NCBI RefSeq assembly: GCF_036195325.1
Contig: NZ_CP108101.1
Span: 2,356,001 to 2,420,000 of the forward strand
Reading direction: 5' to 3'
From: Streptomyces sp. NBC_00234
GTDB taxonomy: Bacteria; Actinomycetota; Actinomycetes; Streptomycetales; Streptomycetaceae
DNA length: 64,000 nt
In this document: piece after piece, positions 8,869 through 17,301 of the stretch
Layout of the letters: each line of letters begins with the position of its first letter
Position numbering within the stretch: position 1 is the stretch's first letter
Made by a program: the position numbers and the translations under genes
The notes under the pieces: generated by a model
Databases searched by the model: none
Seen by the model: the letters and a program-made list of their open reading frames with translations, nothing else
What the model was told of the DNA's origin: nothing

Positions 8869-10167
8869 GTGACGTCCCCGCCCTCCTGGCCGACCAGGCT
8901 TGCCGCGCTCCTTCCCGATCTTTCGCCCTGGCGTTCCTCGCCCGACTTCAGGCTCCTGTGGAGCCAGGGGCTGATCACGTACTTCGGCAGCTTCATGGCC
9001 CTGATCGCGCTGCCCCTGCAGATCAAACACCTCACCGGATCACCGCTGGCCGTCGGCGCGATGGGCGCGGTGGAGCTGGTGCCCCTGATCGTGTTCGGGC
9101 TCTACGGCGGGGCACTGGCCGACTCCGCGGACCGCCGCAAGGTCATCCTGGGCACCGAGGCGGGGCTCGGGCTGCTCGCCGTCATCCTGCTGGTGAACGC
9201 GCTGATGCCCGATCCGGCGCTCTGGCCGCTGTATCTGGTGGCCGCCGGGGTCGCCGCGCTGGCGGGGCTCCAACGGCCCGCCCTGGATTCGCTGATCGCC
9301 CGGATCGTGCCCCACGACCAGCAGACCGCCGCGGCGGCGCTGAACTCCCTGCGCTGGCAGATCGGCGCGATCGCGGGTCCGGCGCTGGCGGGTCTGGTGG
9401 TGGCCTATGCCGGGCACGCCACGGCGTACGCGGTCACGGTGGTCACCTTCGGCGTCTCCGTCCTGCTCTGCCTGCGGCTCGCCCCCGCGCCTCCCGCCCA
9501 TGACGCGCAGAAGCCGTCGCTGCGCGGGATCGCGGAGGGGGCCCGGTACGCGTGGAGCAGGCCCGTGCTACTGGGGACGTACGCGATCGACCTGGCGGCG
9601 ATGTTCTTCGCCTTCCCGAACACGATCTTCCCGTTCCTGGCGGACGAGCTGGACGCGGAGTGGTCGCTCGGCCTGATGTACGCGGCGGGGTCGGTCGGCT
9701 CCCTGGTGCTGGGGCTGACCAGTGGCTGGACCTCACGGGTGCGGCGGCACGGGCTGTTCGTGGTGTTCGGCGCGGCCGTGTGGGGTCTGGCGATCGCCGC
9801 TGCGGGCTGGTTCGGCAACGTGTGGCTGGTGCTGGTGTGCCTGGCGGTGGCCGGCGCCGGCGACATGCTGAGCGGTCTGGGCCGGGCGACGATCTGGAAC
9901 CAGACCATTCCGGAGGAGCTGCGGGGCCGGCTCGCGGGCATCGAGGTGCTGTCGTACAGCGTCGGCCCGCAGCTCGGGCAGGTCCGGGCCGGCGCGATGG
10001 CGGGCTGGACGGGGACGCGGTCGGCGATCTGGACCGGCGGGGTGGCGTGCGTGGCCTCGGTCGCGCTGCTGGCGGCGACCTTGCCGAAGCTCCTGTCGTA
10101 CGACTCCGCGACGGACGAGGACGCGGCCCGGAGGCGGGCGCAGCACGCGAACCCCTCCGGCGTGTGA
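8869..10167 (+). CDS. MFS transporter, EntS/DHA3-like
   Basis: Twelve-helix major facilitator of the MFS_3 (EntS, macrolide efflux) type. The loop 2-3 signature appears as GALADSADRRKVI near residue 85, and the family stretches RPALDSLIARIVP and LRGRLAGIEVLSYSVGPQLGQ are present. In proteobacteria EntS exports enterobactin; the nearby iron region makes a siderophore-related role conceivable, but no siderophore biosynthesis gene is in view. Start GTG 8869 is used because the reading frame gives the normal short N-terminus before helix 1. Confidence 0.88.
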   Translation: MTSPPSWPTRLAALLPDLSPWRSSPDFRLLWSQGLITYFGSFMALIALPLQIKHLTGSPLAVGAMGAVELVPLIVFGLYGGALADSADRRKVILGTEAGLGLLAVILLVNALMPDPALWPLYLVAAGVAALAGLQRPALDSLIARIVPHDQQTAAAALNSLRWQIGAIAGPALAGLVVAYAGHATAYAVTVVTFGVSVLLCLRLAPAPPAHDAQKPSLRGIAEGARYAWSRPVLLGTYAIDLAAMFFAFPNTIFPFLADELDAEWSLGLMYAAGSVGSLVLGLTSGWTSRVRRHGLFVVFGAAVWGLAIAAAGWFGNVWLVLVCLAVAGAGDMLSGLGRATIWNQTIPEELRGRLAGIEVLSYSVGPQLGQVRAGAMAGWTGTRSAIWTGGVACVASVALLAATLPKLLSYDSATDEDAARRRAQHANPSGV

Positions 10168-10204
10168 GGAGCGGGGCCGGAGGGCGGCGTGCGGGCGTGG
10201 ACCG

Positions 10205-10441
10205 TCAGTCGCCGGAAGGGCTCTCAGGCGTCGACTTGTCGTGCCACTTCGGGTCGGTCTCCCACTCCAGGTTCCGCTCCTGGGCGGTCTCCATGGCGTG
10301 GCGGGCCTCCTCCGGCGTCGCGTAGGGGCCGAAACGGTCCTTCGCCGGACACTCGGGGCCTTCCTCGACCTTCTTGTGCTCCAGGCAGTAGTACCACTCG
10401 CCCGGCTTGCCGACGGTGCGCTTCTTGAACAGGGCCATCAT
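10205..10441 (-). CDS. Small conserved hypothetical protein (78 aa)
   Basis: Hydrophilic protein with a [13 protein letters not shown] segment: two Cys and one His that could bind metal or form a redox pair, set in a WYYC...C context. This looks like a recurrent small actinobacterial protein without known function. GGAAAGGAAG precedes two tandem ATG codons. It is divergent from map with 55 bp between the start codons. Confidence 0.75.
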   Translation of the reverse strand: MMALFKKRTVGKPGEWYYCLEHKKVEEGPECPAKDRFGPYATPEEARHAMETAQERNLEWETDPKWHDKSTPESPSGD

Positions 10442-10483
10442 CGCTTCCTTTCCTTACGATCATGCTGCCCCGAGCCCGCTGGT

Positions 10484-10489
10484 TAGACT
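10484..10489 (+). promoter_or_regulatory. Leaderless-type -10 box of map
   Basis: TAGACT lies exactly 7 nt before the ATG at 10497, with no Shine-Dalgarno sequence between them. Confidence 0.65.
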
Positions 10490-10496
10490 CGCTGGC

Positions 10497-11354
10497 ATGT
10501 CTGGCCAGTCGCTGCTCGTACCAGGGGAGATCACTCCCATTCGTTCCGTCCCCGGAAACATCCGGCGCCCCGAGTATGTGGGCAAACCGGCTCCGGCGCC
10601 GTACTCCGGCCCGGAGATCCAGGACGCCGACACCGTCGAACGGATGCGCATCGCGGGCCGTATCGCCGCCCAGGCGATGGAGGAGGCCGCGAAGCACATC
10701 GCTCCGGGCGTCACCACCGACGAGCTCGACCGCGTCGCCCACGACTTCATGGTCGACCACGGCGCGTACCCGTCGACCCTCGGTTACCGCGGTTTCCCGA
10801 AGTCGCTCTGCTCCTCGCTCAACGAGGTCATCTGTCACGGCATCCCGGACTCCACCGTGCTGCGGGACGGCGACATCGTGAACCTCGACGTCACCGCGTA
10901 CATCAACGGGGTGCACGGCGACAACAACGCCACGTACCTCTGCGGAGACGTCGACGAGGAGTCGCGTCTGCTGGTCGAGCGGACCCGCGAGTCGCTGAAC
11001 CGCGCGATCAAGGCGGTCCGCCCGGGGCGTCAGATCAACGTGATCGGCCGGGTCATCGAGTCGTACGCGAAGCGCTTCGGTTACGGGGTGGTGCGGGACT
11101 TCACCGGGCACGGGATCAATTCCTCGTTCCACTCCGGTCTGATCGTTCCCCACTACGACAGCCCGCACGCCACCACGGTGATGCAGCCCGGGATGACGTT
11201 CACGATCGAGCCGATGCTGACGCTCGGCACCCATGAGCACGACATGTGGGACGACGGCTGGACCGTCGTGACGAAGGACCGCAAGCGCACCGCGCAGTTC
11301 GAGCACACCCTGGTGGTGACCGAGACGGGGGCGGAGATCCTTACTCTTCCGTAA
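10497..11354 (+). CDS. map: Type I methionine aminopeptidase
   Basis: Removes the initiator Met from nascent proteins; dinuclear metalloenzyme of the pita-bread fold. All five metal ligands are recognisable: Asp in [14 protein letters not shown] (two Asp), His in FTGHGI, Glu in TIEPM and Glu in QFEHTLVV. The 40-residue N-terminal extension rich in Pro ([15 protein letters not shown]) is that of the actinobacterial type Ic enzyme. Start ATG 10497 is chosen because a -10 box sits 7 nt upstream (leaderless message) and it gives the standard 285 residues. Confidence 0.96.
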   Translation: MSGQSLLVPGEITPIRSVPGNIRRPEYVGKPAPAPYSGPEIQDADTVERMRIAGRIAAQAMEEAAKHIAPGVTTDELDRVAHDFMVDHGAYPSTLGYRGFPKSLCSSLNEVICHGIPDSTVLRDGDIVNLDVTAYINGVHGDNNATYLCGDVDEESRLLVERTRESLNRAIKAVRPGRQINVIGRVIESYAKRFGYGVVRDFTGHGINSSFHSGLIVPHYDSPHATTVMQPGMTFTIEPMLTLGTHEHDMWDDGWTVVTKDRKRTAQFEHTLVVTETGAEILTLP

Positions 11355-11415
11355 CCGTCCGCGCGGGCGCGTCCGGGCGTATCGTTTTTACCGACAGCCA
11401 GTCGGGAACCAGTTG

Positions 11416-11433
11416 ACTTAGGTAAGCCTAAGT
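11416..11433 (+). promoter_or_regulatory. DtxR/DmdR-type iron box upstream of heme oxygenase
   Basis: ACTTAGGTAAGCCTAAGT is a perfect 7+7 inverted repeat. TTAGGTAAGCCTAA inside it matches the first 14 positions of the DtxR consensus TWAGGTWAGSCTWACCTWA. It overlaps a possible -35 element TTGACT at 11413-11418, so a bound repressor would block the promoter. Confidence 0.75.
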
Positions 11434-11537
11434 AGGAAGATCGGCGTATCGCAAGCGCTGCTGCCCTCGGTTGCGGCGGTTCCGATATGTCCGTCTCTTT
11501 CTGGACTTCCCGTCCCCTTGGTCTTCGGAGGCCCGCC

Positions 11538-12203
11538 TTGGACGCACCCGGCACCGCCACCCCCTTCTCCACGCTCATCCGCACGGCGTCGCACGAGCAG
11601 CACACCGAGGCGGAGACCTCCACGTTCATGGGTGACCTGCTCGGCGGGCGCTTGGGGGTGGATGCGTACACGCGCTACACCGAGCAGCTGTGGTTCGTGT
11701 ACCGGGCGCTGGAGGAGGGCGCGGAGACCCTGCGGCACGACCCGGTGGCCGGGCCGTTCATACAGCCCGAGCTGATGCGCAGCACCGAGCTGGAGCGGGA
11801 CCTGGCCCATCTGCGCGGCCCCGGCTGGCGCGAGGGCCTGGAGCCGCTGCCGGCCACCGCGGCGTACGCGGAGCGGGTCGCCGAGTGCGCCCGTACCTGG
11901 CCGGCCGGATACATCGCGCACCACTACACGCGCTACCTCGGGGACCTCTCGGGCGGCCAGATCATCCGCGACAAGGCGGAGAGGACCTGGGGCTTCGCGC
12001 GCAAGGGCGATGGGGTGCGGTTCTACGTGTTCGAGGAGATCGCCAACCCCGCCGCGTTCAAGCGGGGTTACCGGGAGCTGCTGGACGCGGTGAACGCGGA
12101 CGATCTGGAGAAGCAGCGCATCATCGACGAGTGCAAGCGCGCGTTCGCGCTCAACACCGCCGTCTTCCGCGAGCTGGGCGAGGTCTTCCCGCTCAGCGCG
12201 TGA
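11538..12203 (+). CDS. hmuO: Heme oxygenase, HmuO/HO-1 family
   Basis: Cytosolic enzyme opening the heme ring to biliverdin, CO and free iron. The proximal heme ligand is His22 in HEQHTEAE and the distal helix carries YLGDLSGGQ with the Gly-Asp pair of this family. With TTG 11538 as start the protein has 221 residues, matching HmuO. CGGAGG ends 6 nt upstream of it, whereas the upstream ATG at 11487 lacks a ribosome binding site. The iron box 105 bp upstream implies derepression under iron starvation. It completes the pathway begun by HtaA and HmuTUV a few kb away. Confidence 0.93.
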   Translation: MDAPGTATPFSTLIRTASHEQHTEAETSTFMGDLLGGRLGVDAYTRYTEQLWFVYRALEEGAETLRHDPVAGPFIQPELMRSTELERDLAHLRGPGWREGLEPLPATAAYAERVAECARTWPAGYIAHHYTRYLGDLSGGQIIRDKAERTWGFARKGDGVRFYVFEEIANPAAFKRGYRELLDAVNADDLEKQRIIDECKRAFALNTAVFRELGEVFPLSA

Positions 12204-12241
12204 CGCGGCGGCAGGGCGGGGCGGTCGGCCCCGTAGCCCTG

Positions 12242-12916
12242 CTACCGCCCACGATCCACCAGAAGGACGCGGCCCCCCACCTCCACCGTGCCGTCCGGCG
12301 CGGGCGCGGTGAGGATCTGGGAGCCGCGTCCTTGTCTGATGTTGAGGGCACGGCCGAGCCCGGCGCTGAGCAGCAGCGCCGCCGCCCCCGTCGCCTCGTC
12401 CTCGACGATGCCGTCGTCCCTGCGGGGAAACGCGCGGGCCCTGACCCGGCCCGCCGCCTCGTCCTCCCAGGCCCATACGTAGAGCCAGCCCTCGCCGGGC
12501 GGCGGCCCGGTCAGGGCCTCGACCTCGGCGGCCGACGCGTACTGCTCCAGTGCCCGCGGCGGCACCCATTCGGGACGGGCGGTGATCCAGGTGAACTCGC
12601 CGTCCTGGCGGGCGAAGACGTCGCCCACCGGCAGCTCCAGAATCTCCAGATCGAGCAGCCAGGCCGCACCGACGAGCGGATGCCCGGCGAACGGGAGCCG
12701 CAGCCCGGGGGTGTAGATGTCGACGCGCCCCCGCTCCGGATCGTCGACGAACACCGTCTCGCTGAAGCCGAGCGTGCGCGCCAGCGCCTGCCGGGACGCC
12801 TCGTCGGGGTACGCAGCCCCCTCGCGCACGACTCCGAGCGCGTTGCCGTGCCTGCCGTCCGGGCCGCAGAACACGCGCAGTACGTCGATGCCGTCGGGTA
12901 CGTCGAAGTCGTTCAC
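12242..12916 (-). CDS. PhzF-family epimerase/isomerase-like protein (short form)
   Basis: Member of the PhzF/diaminopimelate-epimerase-fold superfamily, a cytosolic two-lobe protein. Family marks are RVFCGPDGRHGNALGVV at the N-terminus, GFSETVFV with the catalytic Glu, LPFAGHPLVGAA, and EDEATGAAAL in the second lobe. At about 224 residues it is shorter than the usual 270-300, with a compressed central region. Start GTG 12916 is preferred; an in-frame TTG four codons upstream is possible. It sits between hmuO and the htaA genes but no iron box adjoins it. The substrate is unknown and it is not evidence for phenazine biosynthesis. Confidence 0.85.
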   Translation of the reverse strand: MNDFDVPDGIDVLRVFCGPDGRHGNALGVVREGAAYPDEASRQALARTLGFSETVFVDDPERGRVDIYTPGLRLPFAGHPLVGAAWLLDLEILELPVGDVFARQDGEFTWITARPEWVPPRALEQYASAAEVEALTGPPPGEGWLYVWAWEDEAAGRVRARAFPRRDDGIVEDEATGAAALLLSAGLGRALNIRQGRGSQILTAPAPDGTVEVGGRVLLVDRGR

Positions 12917-12956
12917 GTGCGCATTCAAGCACCGTACGGATTCCCCCGACGCCGCA

Positions 12957-12989
12957 GGGCCGCACCGGCGCGTACGGCCGGTGCGGCCC
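12957..12989 (-). terminator. Hairpin terminator after the first HtaA gene
   Basis: GGGCCGCACCGGC and GCCGGTGCGGCCC form a perfect 13-bp stem with a 7-nt loop, 39 bp beyond the stop codon of the htaA-like gene on the minus strand. Confidence 0.7.
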
Positions 12990-13027
12990 CGACGAACCCC
13001 TGACGGGTCCTTGACGGTTCAGGTGGC

Positions 13028-14608
13028 TCAGCCGGTTCGGACGGTACGGCGGCGGCGTGCCGCGATCATCACGCCCGCTCCGGCGGCCACGACGACGCCG
13101 GCGCCGGCGAACAGCGCACCGGCCGGGATGTCGGAGCCGGTGGAGGCCAGGGAGCCCGCGCCACCGACCGTGCCGCCGGTGCCGCCTGTCGTCGAACCGC
13201 CGGTGGCCGAACCTCCGGTCGTGGAACCGCCCGCCGTGGAACCGCCGGTGGACGAACCGCCGGGCAGCTGGGCGTCCTTGTCGAGTGCGACGGCGACGGT
13301 CAGGGCATCGAGCGTCTCACCCTTCTTGTACATGCCGCCGAACGCCTTGGTGCCGTCGGCGGACAGGGTCGCGGGGACAGCGGAGAGGGTCACGACACCG
13401 TCCTCGGCGGCGAGTTCACCGGCGGGCACCTTCAGGTCGGCGACGTTCAGGCCCGTGTAGGTCGTGGTCCTGCCGCTTTCGCGGTCCTTGGTGGAGACGT
13501 CGGCGACGAGCGCGCCCGCGGTCCCGTTCACCTGGACCTCCAGGTTGGCGAGGGAGAGGTCGAGGGAGTACACGCCGCCCTCCTTGTGGCCGAGGAAGCG
13601 GACCGTGCCGGCGAACTCGGCGGTCAGCTCGCGGGTGTCCGCGTCGAAGGTGCCGGTGGCGTCCGGGAAGCGGTAGCCGTTGCCCGACGCGGTGGCTCCC
13701 CCGCCCGTCTCGACGCTGCCGTTCGCGATCGGGCCCGTCACGTACGTACGGAAGGATTCCTTGACGCCCCAGTCCAGGGTGCCGTCGACGACCGCGCCCC
13801 GGGTCGCGGCGGGCTTGTCGGTGGCGGAGGGGGAGGGGGAGGACGTCGGCTTCTCGGTCGGCGTGGTGGGCTTCTCGGTCGGCGCGGTGGTCGGAGGAGT
13901 GGTCGGCGGGGTGGTGGGAGGAGTGGTGGGCGGAGTCGTCGGGGGCTTGGTCGGCGGGGTCGTCGGGGGCGTGACGGCCTTCACCGAGAGCGTCGCCGGG
14001 TCGAGGGCGTCGCCCTCCTTGTACTGGCCGTTGAACGCCTCGGAGCCCGCCTTCGTGAGCGTGGCGGGGATGTCCTTGAAGACCATCGCGCCGCCCGCAC
14101 CCTGCCCCGGCCTCACTGCCGACAGGTCGAGGGCCGCGAACGCCACGTCGTCCTTGGTTCCTTCGGGGGTCGTCACGTCCACGGAGATCGAGCCGCCGGT
14201 CCCGACGGTGGAGACCTTGACGTCCGAGAGGGTGATGTCGAGGACGCCCTTGTGGGCGTAGAAGTTGACGGAACCGTCGAAGGACGTGTCGGTGCCGTGC
14301 GTGGTCGTGTCGTACGTGCCCTTGCCGTTGACAAAGGTGAACACACCGTTGTCCGCGGCCTGCCGGGCGCCCTCGTCGACCGTGATCTTTCCGCCGGAGT
14401 ACGAGGCGGCGAGGTAGTCGCGGAAGCTCTTCTTGAAGCCCCAGTCCAGCGTGCCGTCCTTGAGCTCCATCGTGGGCGGCGCGGCGGCGGCGCCGTCGGC
14501 GGCTGCCGGGCTGTCGGCGGCGATCGCCGGGAGGGCGAAGGCCGCGCCGAGTGCGGCTGCGGTGGCGACGGCTGCGGCGAGCGCTATGGGACGGCGGGTG
14601 ACTGCCAT
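13028..14608 (-). CDS. Wall-anchored HtaA-domain heme-binding protein with LAxTG sorting signal
   Basis: Secreted 526-residue surface protein. Signal peptide is residues 1-31 (MAVTRRPIAL...AIAA). Two HtaA domains follow (about 49-215 and 290-455), each opening with DGTLDWG and an SFR-x-Y motif whose Tyr corresponds to the heme-binding region of Corynebacterium HtaA. A Pro/Thr repeat linker (PPTT units) separates them. A Gly/Ser/Thr repeat leads to LASTG, a hydrophobic helix and RRRR. LAxTG is the motif recognised by class E sortases of Streptomyces. AGGAG lies 10 nt before ATG 14608. It is downstream of the second HtaA gene and probably in its iron-regulated transcript. Confidence 0.9.
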   Translation of the reverse strand: MAVTRRPIALAAAVATAAALGAAFALPAIAADSPAAADGAAAAPPTMELKDGTLDWGFKKSFRDYLAASYSGGKITVDEGARQAADNGVFTFVNGKGTYDTTTHGTDTSFDGSVNFYAHKGVLDITLSDVKVSTVGTGGSISVDVTTPEGTKDDVAFAALDLSAVRPGQGAGGAMVFKDIPATLTKAGSEAFNGQYKEGDALDPATLSVKAVTPPTTPPTKPPTTPPTTPPTTPPTTPPTTAPTEKPTTPTEKPTSSPSPSATDKPAATRGAVVDGTLDWGVKESFRTYVTGPIANGSVETGGGATASGNGYRFPDATGTFDADTRELTAEFAGTVRFLGHKEGGVYSLDLSLANLEVQVNGTAGALVADVSTKDRESGRTTTYTGLNVADLKVPAGELAAEDGVVTLSAVPATLSADGTKAFGGMYKKGETLDALTVAVALDKDAQLPGGSSTGGSTAGGSTTGGSATGGSTTGGTGGTVGGAGSLASTGSDIPAGALFAGAGVVVAAGAGVMIAARRRRTVRTG

Positions 14609-14681
14609 GGCAGTGGTTCTCCTGGGAAAGGTGGGAAGGACGGGATGAGGGGGGCGGGAAGTCGGGACGTGCGGTGGGGCG

Positions 14682-16091
14682 TTACGGCGCGGGGCGCGCG
14701 CGGCGACGGCGCACCGCGTACAGCGCACCGGCCGCGGCGAGGACCACGAGTCCGCCGCCGACCGCGAGACCGGTGCCGGGGCCGGAGTCCGAGGCCGCGA
14801 CGACCGGTTCGGCGGCGGGTGCGGCTGCCGCCGAACCGGTCGCGGAGGACATCGCGGACGGGGCCGTGCCGCTGCCGAGGTCGGGGAGCGCGGGGAGTTG
14901 GGCCCCGGCGTCGACGGCGACGGCCAGGGACACCGGGTCCATCGCCGTGCCGGCCTTGTAGAGGGAACCGAGGGCTTCGGCTCCTTCGGCCGTGAGCGTC
15001 GCGGGGGCCTCCGTGAGGACGGCGAGCCCGTCCTCCGGTGCGAAGTCCCGGGCGGCGAACGTAATGAGGGGGACGTCCTTGCGGGTGTCGCCCCCGCTGG
15101 TCACGTCGGCGGAGAGCGTGCCCTTGCCCGAGACGGTCGCCACCTCGAACCCGGCGAGTTCCAGGTCGAGCCGCTGGGCGCCGGTGAAGTGGACACTGCC
15201 CGCGAAACTCGCGTCCAGCTTCTGCTTCTTCGCGTCGTACGTGCCCTTGCCCCGGGGGAAGCGGAAGAGCGCGCCGCCGTCCTGGGCGCCGTCGGCGAGG
15301 GTCCACCTGCCCTGTCCGACGGCTCCGGTGACGTACTCGCGGAAGGTCCTGCGCACGCCCCAGTCGACGGCGCCGTCCTCGATGCGGCCTGCTGTCCGCC
15401 CGGCGTCCTTCTTCTTCGCCGGCGCGTCCGGCTTCGGGGACGTGGACGCCCGGGGCTTCGCGGCGGGGCCCGTCGTGTCGACGGAGAGGCTGACCGGATC
15501 GAGCGGGGTCCCGGCGGCGTAGTAGCCCGCGAACGCCGTGGCGCCCTGCGAAGTCAGCGTCGCCGGGACGTTGTTGAGGGCGACGGGGGTGGAGCCGCCG
15601 GCCATGTCGATGCCGGAGAGACCGAGCGTGGCGAGCGGCACCTGGACGGACGAGGTGACCCGGCCGCTCTCCCGGTCCTTGCTGACCATGTCGGCGTGGA
15701 CGGTGCCGCGACCGCCGCTGATGCGGACGGTGGGGTGGCTGATGGTGAGGTCGAGCTCGTTGCCGCCGTCGGCCTTCTTGTGGCCGACGAAGTGCACCCC
15801 GCCCGAGAACGCGGAGCTGAAGGCCCCGGTCGCCGGGTCGTAGGAACCGGTCGCGGAGTGGAAGCGGAACTGACTTCCCCCGACGGTGGCGGCGCCGCCG
15901 GTCAGGCTCCAACTGCCGTTGGCGATCGGGCCGGTGACGTAGCTCTGGAACGAGGACTTGATGCCCCAGTCCAGCCGGCCGCCCTGCACCGCGCGGCTCG
16001 CGGCCTGTGCGGTGGTGGCCGGGAGGAGCACCACCGCCATCACGGCGAGCAGCGCAACGGCCGTCGCACGGACGGATCTGAACGGCGGCAT
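14682..16091 (-). CDS. Membrane-anchored HtaA-domain heme-binding protein
   Basis: Secreted 469-residue protein. Signal peptide 1-31, HtaA domain 1 about 36-200 (GGRLDWGIKSSFQSYVTG) and domain 2 about 239-400 (DGAVDWGVRRTFREYVTG). The spacer is Ala/Pro/Lys-rich. A single C-terminal helix (GLAVGGGLVVLAAAGALYAV) ends in RRRRARP without any LPxTG-like motif, so it is expected to sit in the membrane rather than on peptidoglycan. GGAGGGG precedes ATG 16091. It is divergent from hmuT and shares an iron box with it. The likely role is to relay heme from the wall-anchored HtaA protein to HmuT. Confidence 0.9.
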   Translation of the reverse strand: MPPFRSVRATAVALLAVMAVVLLPATTAQAASRAVQGGRLDWGIKSSFQSYVTGPIANGSWSLTGGAATVGGSQFRFHSATGSYDPATGAFSSAFSGGVHFVGHKKADGGNELDLTISHPTVRISGGRGTVHADMVSKDRESGRVTSSVQVPLATLGLSGIDMAGGSTPVALNNVPATLTSQGATAFAGYYAAGTPLDPVSLSVDTTGPAAKPRASTSPKPDAPAKKKDAGRTAGRIEDGAVDWGVRRTFREYVTGAVGQGRWTLADGAQDGGALFRFPRGKGTYDAKKQKLDASFAGSVHFTGAQRLDLELAGFEVATVSGKGTLSADVTSGGDTRKDVPLITFAARDFAPEDGLAVLTEAPATLTAEGAEALGSLYKAGTAMDPVSLAVAVDAGAQLPALPDLGSGTAPSAMSSATGSAAAAPAAEPVVAASDSGPGTGLAVGGGLVVLAAAGALYAVRRRRARPAP

Positions 16092-16115
16092 GGGACCCCT
16101 CCGAGGTCTAGCGAG

Positions 16116-16134
16116 TAAGGCAAGGCTAACCTAA
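16116..16134. promoter_or_regulatory. Iron box between htaA and hmuTUV
   Basis: TAAGGCAAGGCTAACCTAA matches the DtxR/DmdR consensus TWAGGTWAGSCTWACCTWA at 18 of 19 positions. It lies 25 bp from the htaA start and 91 bp from the hmuT start, placed to control both divergent operons. Confidence 0.88.
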
Positions 16135-16224
16135 GCTACTCAACGCCTGCGCCGGAACCCCTTCCGTCATATAGCTCGCAAACAACCATCAACCGCACGC
16201 CGCAGAACGACAGGACGGTGCCCA

Positions 16225-17301
16225 GTGCGCTTCTTCCGGGACCACGCCCCGACGGACCGGGACACCGGGCGACCAGCCACCGGCCGCCGCACGGCCCACG
16301 GCCGGGCGGGCGCGCCGACCGCCGTGGTGGCCCTGGCGCTGGCACTCACCGCCTGCGGCGGCACTCCGGCTCCCGCCGCACGTTCCGGCGGCGCCGCGGC
16401 CACGGCCGCCGACCGGGTGGAGCCGCTCGCCGCCGCACCCCGGCCCCGGCTGCCGGTCACCGTGGACTCGGCGGACGGCACGAAGGTCACCGTCACGTCC
16501 GCGGAACGGATCGTGCCCCTCACCGGTTCGCTGAGCGAGATCGTCTTCACGCTCGGCTTCGGCGAGCAGGTCGTGGCCCGCGACATCACCGCCACGTTCG
16601 AACAGGCGGAAAAACTGCCCGTGGTGACCCGCGCCCACGACGTCTCGGCGGAGGGCGTGCTCTCCCTCCGGCCGACCGTGGTCCTCGCGGACACCACCAC
16701 CGGGCCGGCCGAGGCGATCGGCCAGATCCGTGACGCGGGCATCCCGGTCGTCGTCGTCGAGCCGGCCACCGAACTGACCGACGTCGGCCGCCGGATCGAC
16801 GCCGTGGCCGCCGCCCTGGGGGCGAAGTCCGCGGGCACCGAACTGAAGACGCGCACCCAGTCCCGTATCGCCGCCGTACAGAAGGCGATTCCCGCCCGCG
16901 CGGACGGGAAGAAGCCCCGCGTCGCGTTCCTCTATCTGCGCGGCTCGGCCTCCGTCTATCTGCTGGGCGGCCGGGATTCCGGTGCGAGTTCGCTGCTCGA
17001 AGCGGCGGGCGCGGTCGACGCGGGCAAAGCCTCCGGGCTGACGAAGGACTTCACCGCCATCACCAGTGAGGCACTCGCGAAGGCCGCGCCCGACGCGATC
17101 CTCGTGATGAGCAAGGGACTCGACTCGGTGGGCGGCGTCGACGGGCTGGTGAAGATCCCCGGTGTCGCGGAGACCCCGGCCGGCATGGACCGCCGGATCG
17201 TCTCCATCGACGACGGGGTGCTCCTGAACTACGGCCCCCGCACGGACCAGGTGCTGACCGACCTCGTGGAGCAGCTCCACCCGAAGGCGGGGCGGGAATG
17301 A
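16225..17301 (+). CDS. hmuT: Heme ABC transporter substrate-binding lipoprotein, HmuT-like
   Basis: Extracytoplasmic binding protein of the FecB/BtuF fold. The lipobox LTAC places the acylated Cys at residue 44, after an unusually long 30-residue polar N-region. Class III marks are RIVPLTGSLSEIVFTLG, RPTVVLAD and a long connecting helix near residue 190. Start GTG 16225. It overlaps the permease gene by 4 bp. Heme is inferred as substrate because of the adjacent HtaA proteins and the hmuO gene; an iron-siderophore ligand cannot be excluded by sequence alone. Confidence 0.87.
   Translation: MRFFRDHAPTDRDTGRPATGRRTAHGRAGAPTAVVALALALTACGGTPAPAARSGGAAATAADRVEPLAAAPRPRLPVTVDSADGTKVTVTSAERIVPLTGSLSEIVFTLGFGEQVVARDITATFEQAEKLPVVTRAHDVSAEGVLSLRPTVVLADTTTGPAEAIGQIRDAGIPVVVVEPATELTDVGRRIDAVAAALGAKSAGTELKTRTQSRIAAVQKAIPARADGKKPRVAFLYLRGSASVYLLGGRDSGASSLLEAAGAVDAGKASGLTKDFTAITSEALAKAAPDAILVMSKGLDSVGGVDGLVKIPGVAETPAGMDRRIVSIDDGVLLNYGPRTDQVLTDLVEQLHPKAGRE

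Noticed and set aside
12212..12242. Terminator after hmuO
   Set aside because: CAGGGC/GCCCTG and GGGGC/GCCCC can pair, but with interruptions and overlapping the next stop codon; too weak to annotate.
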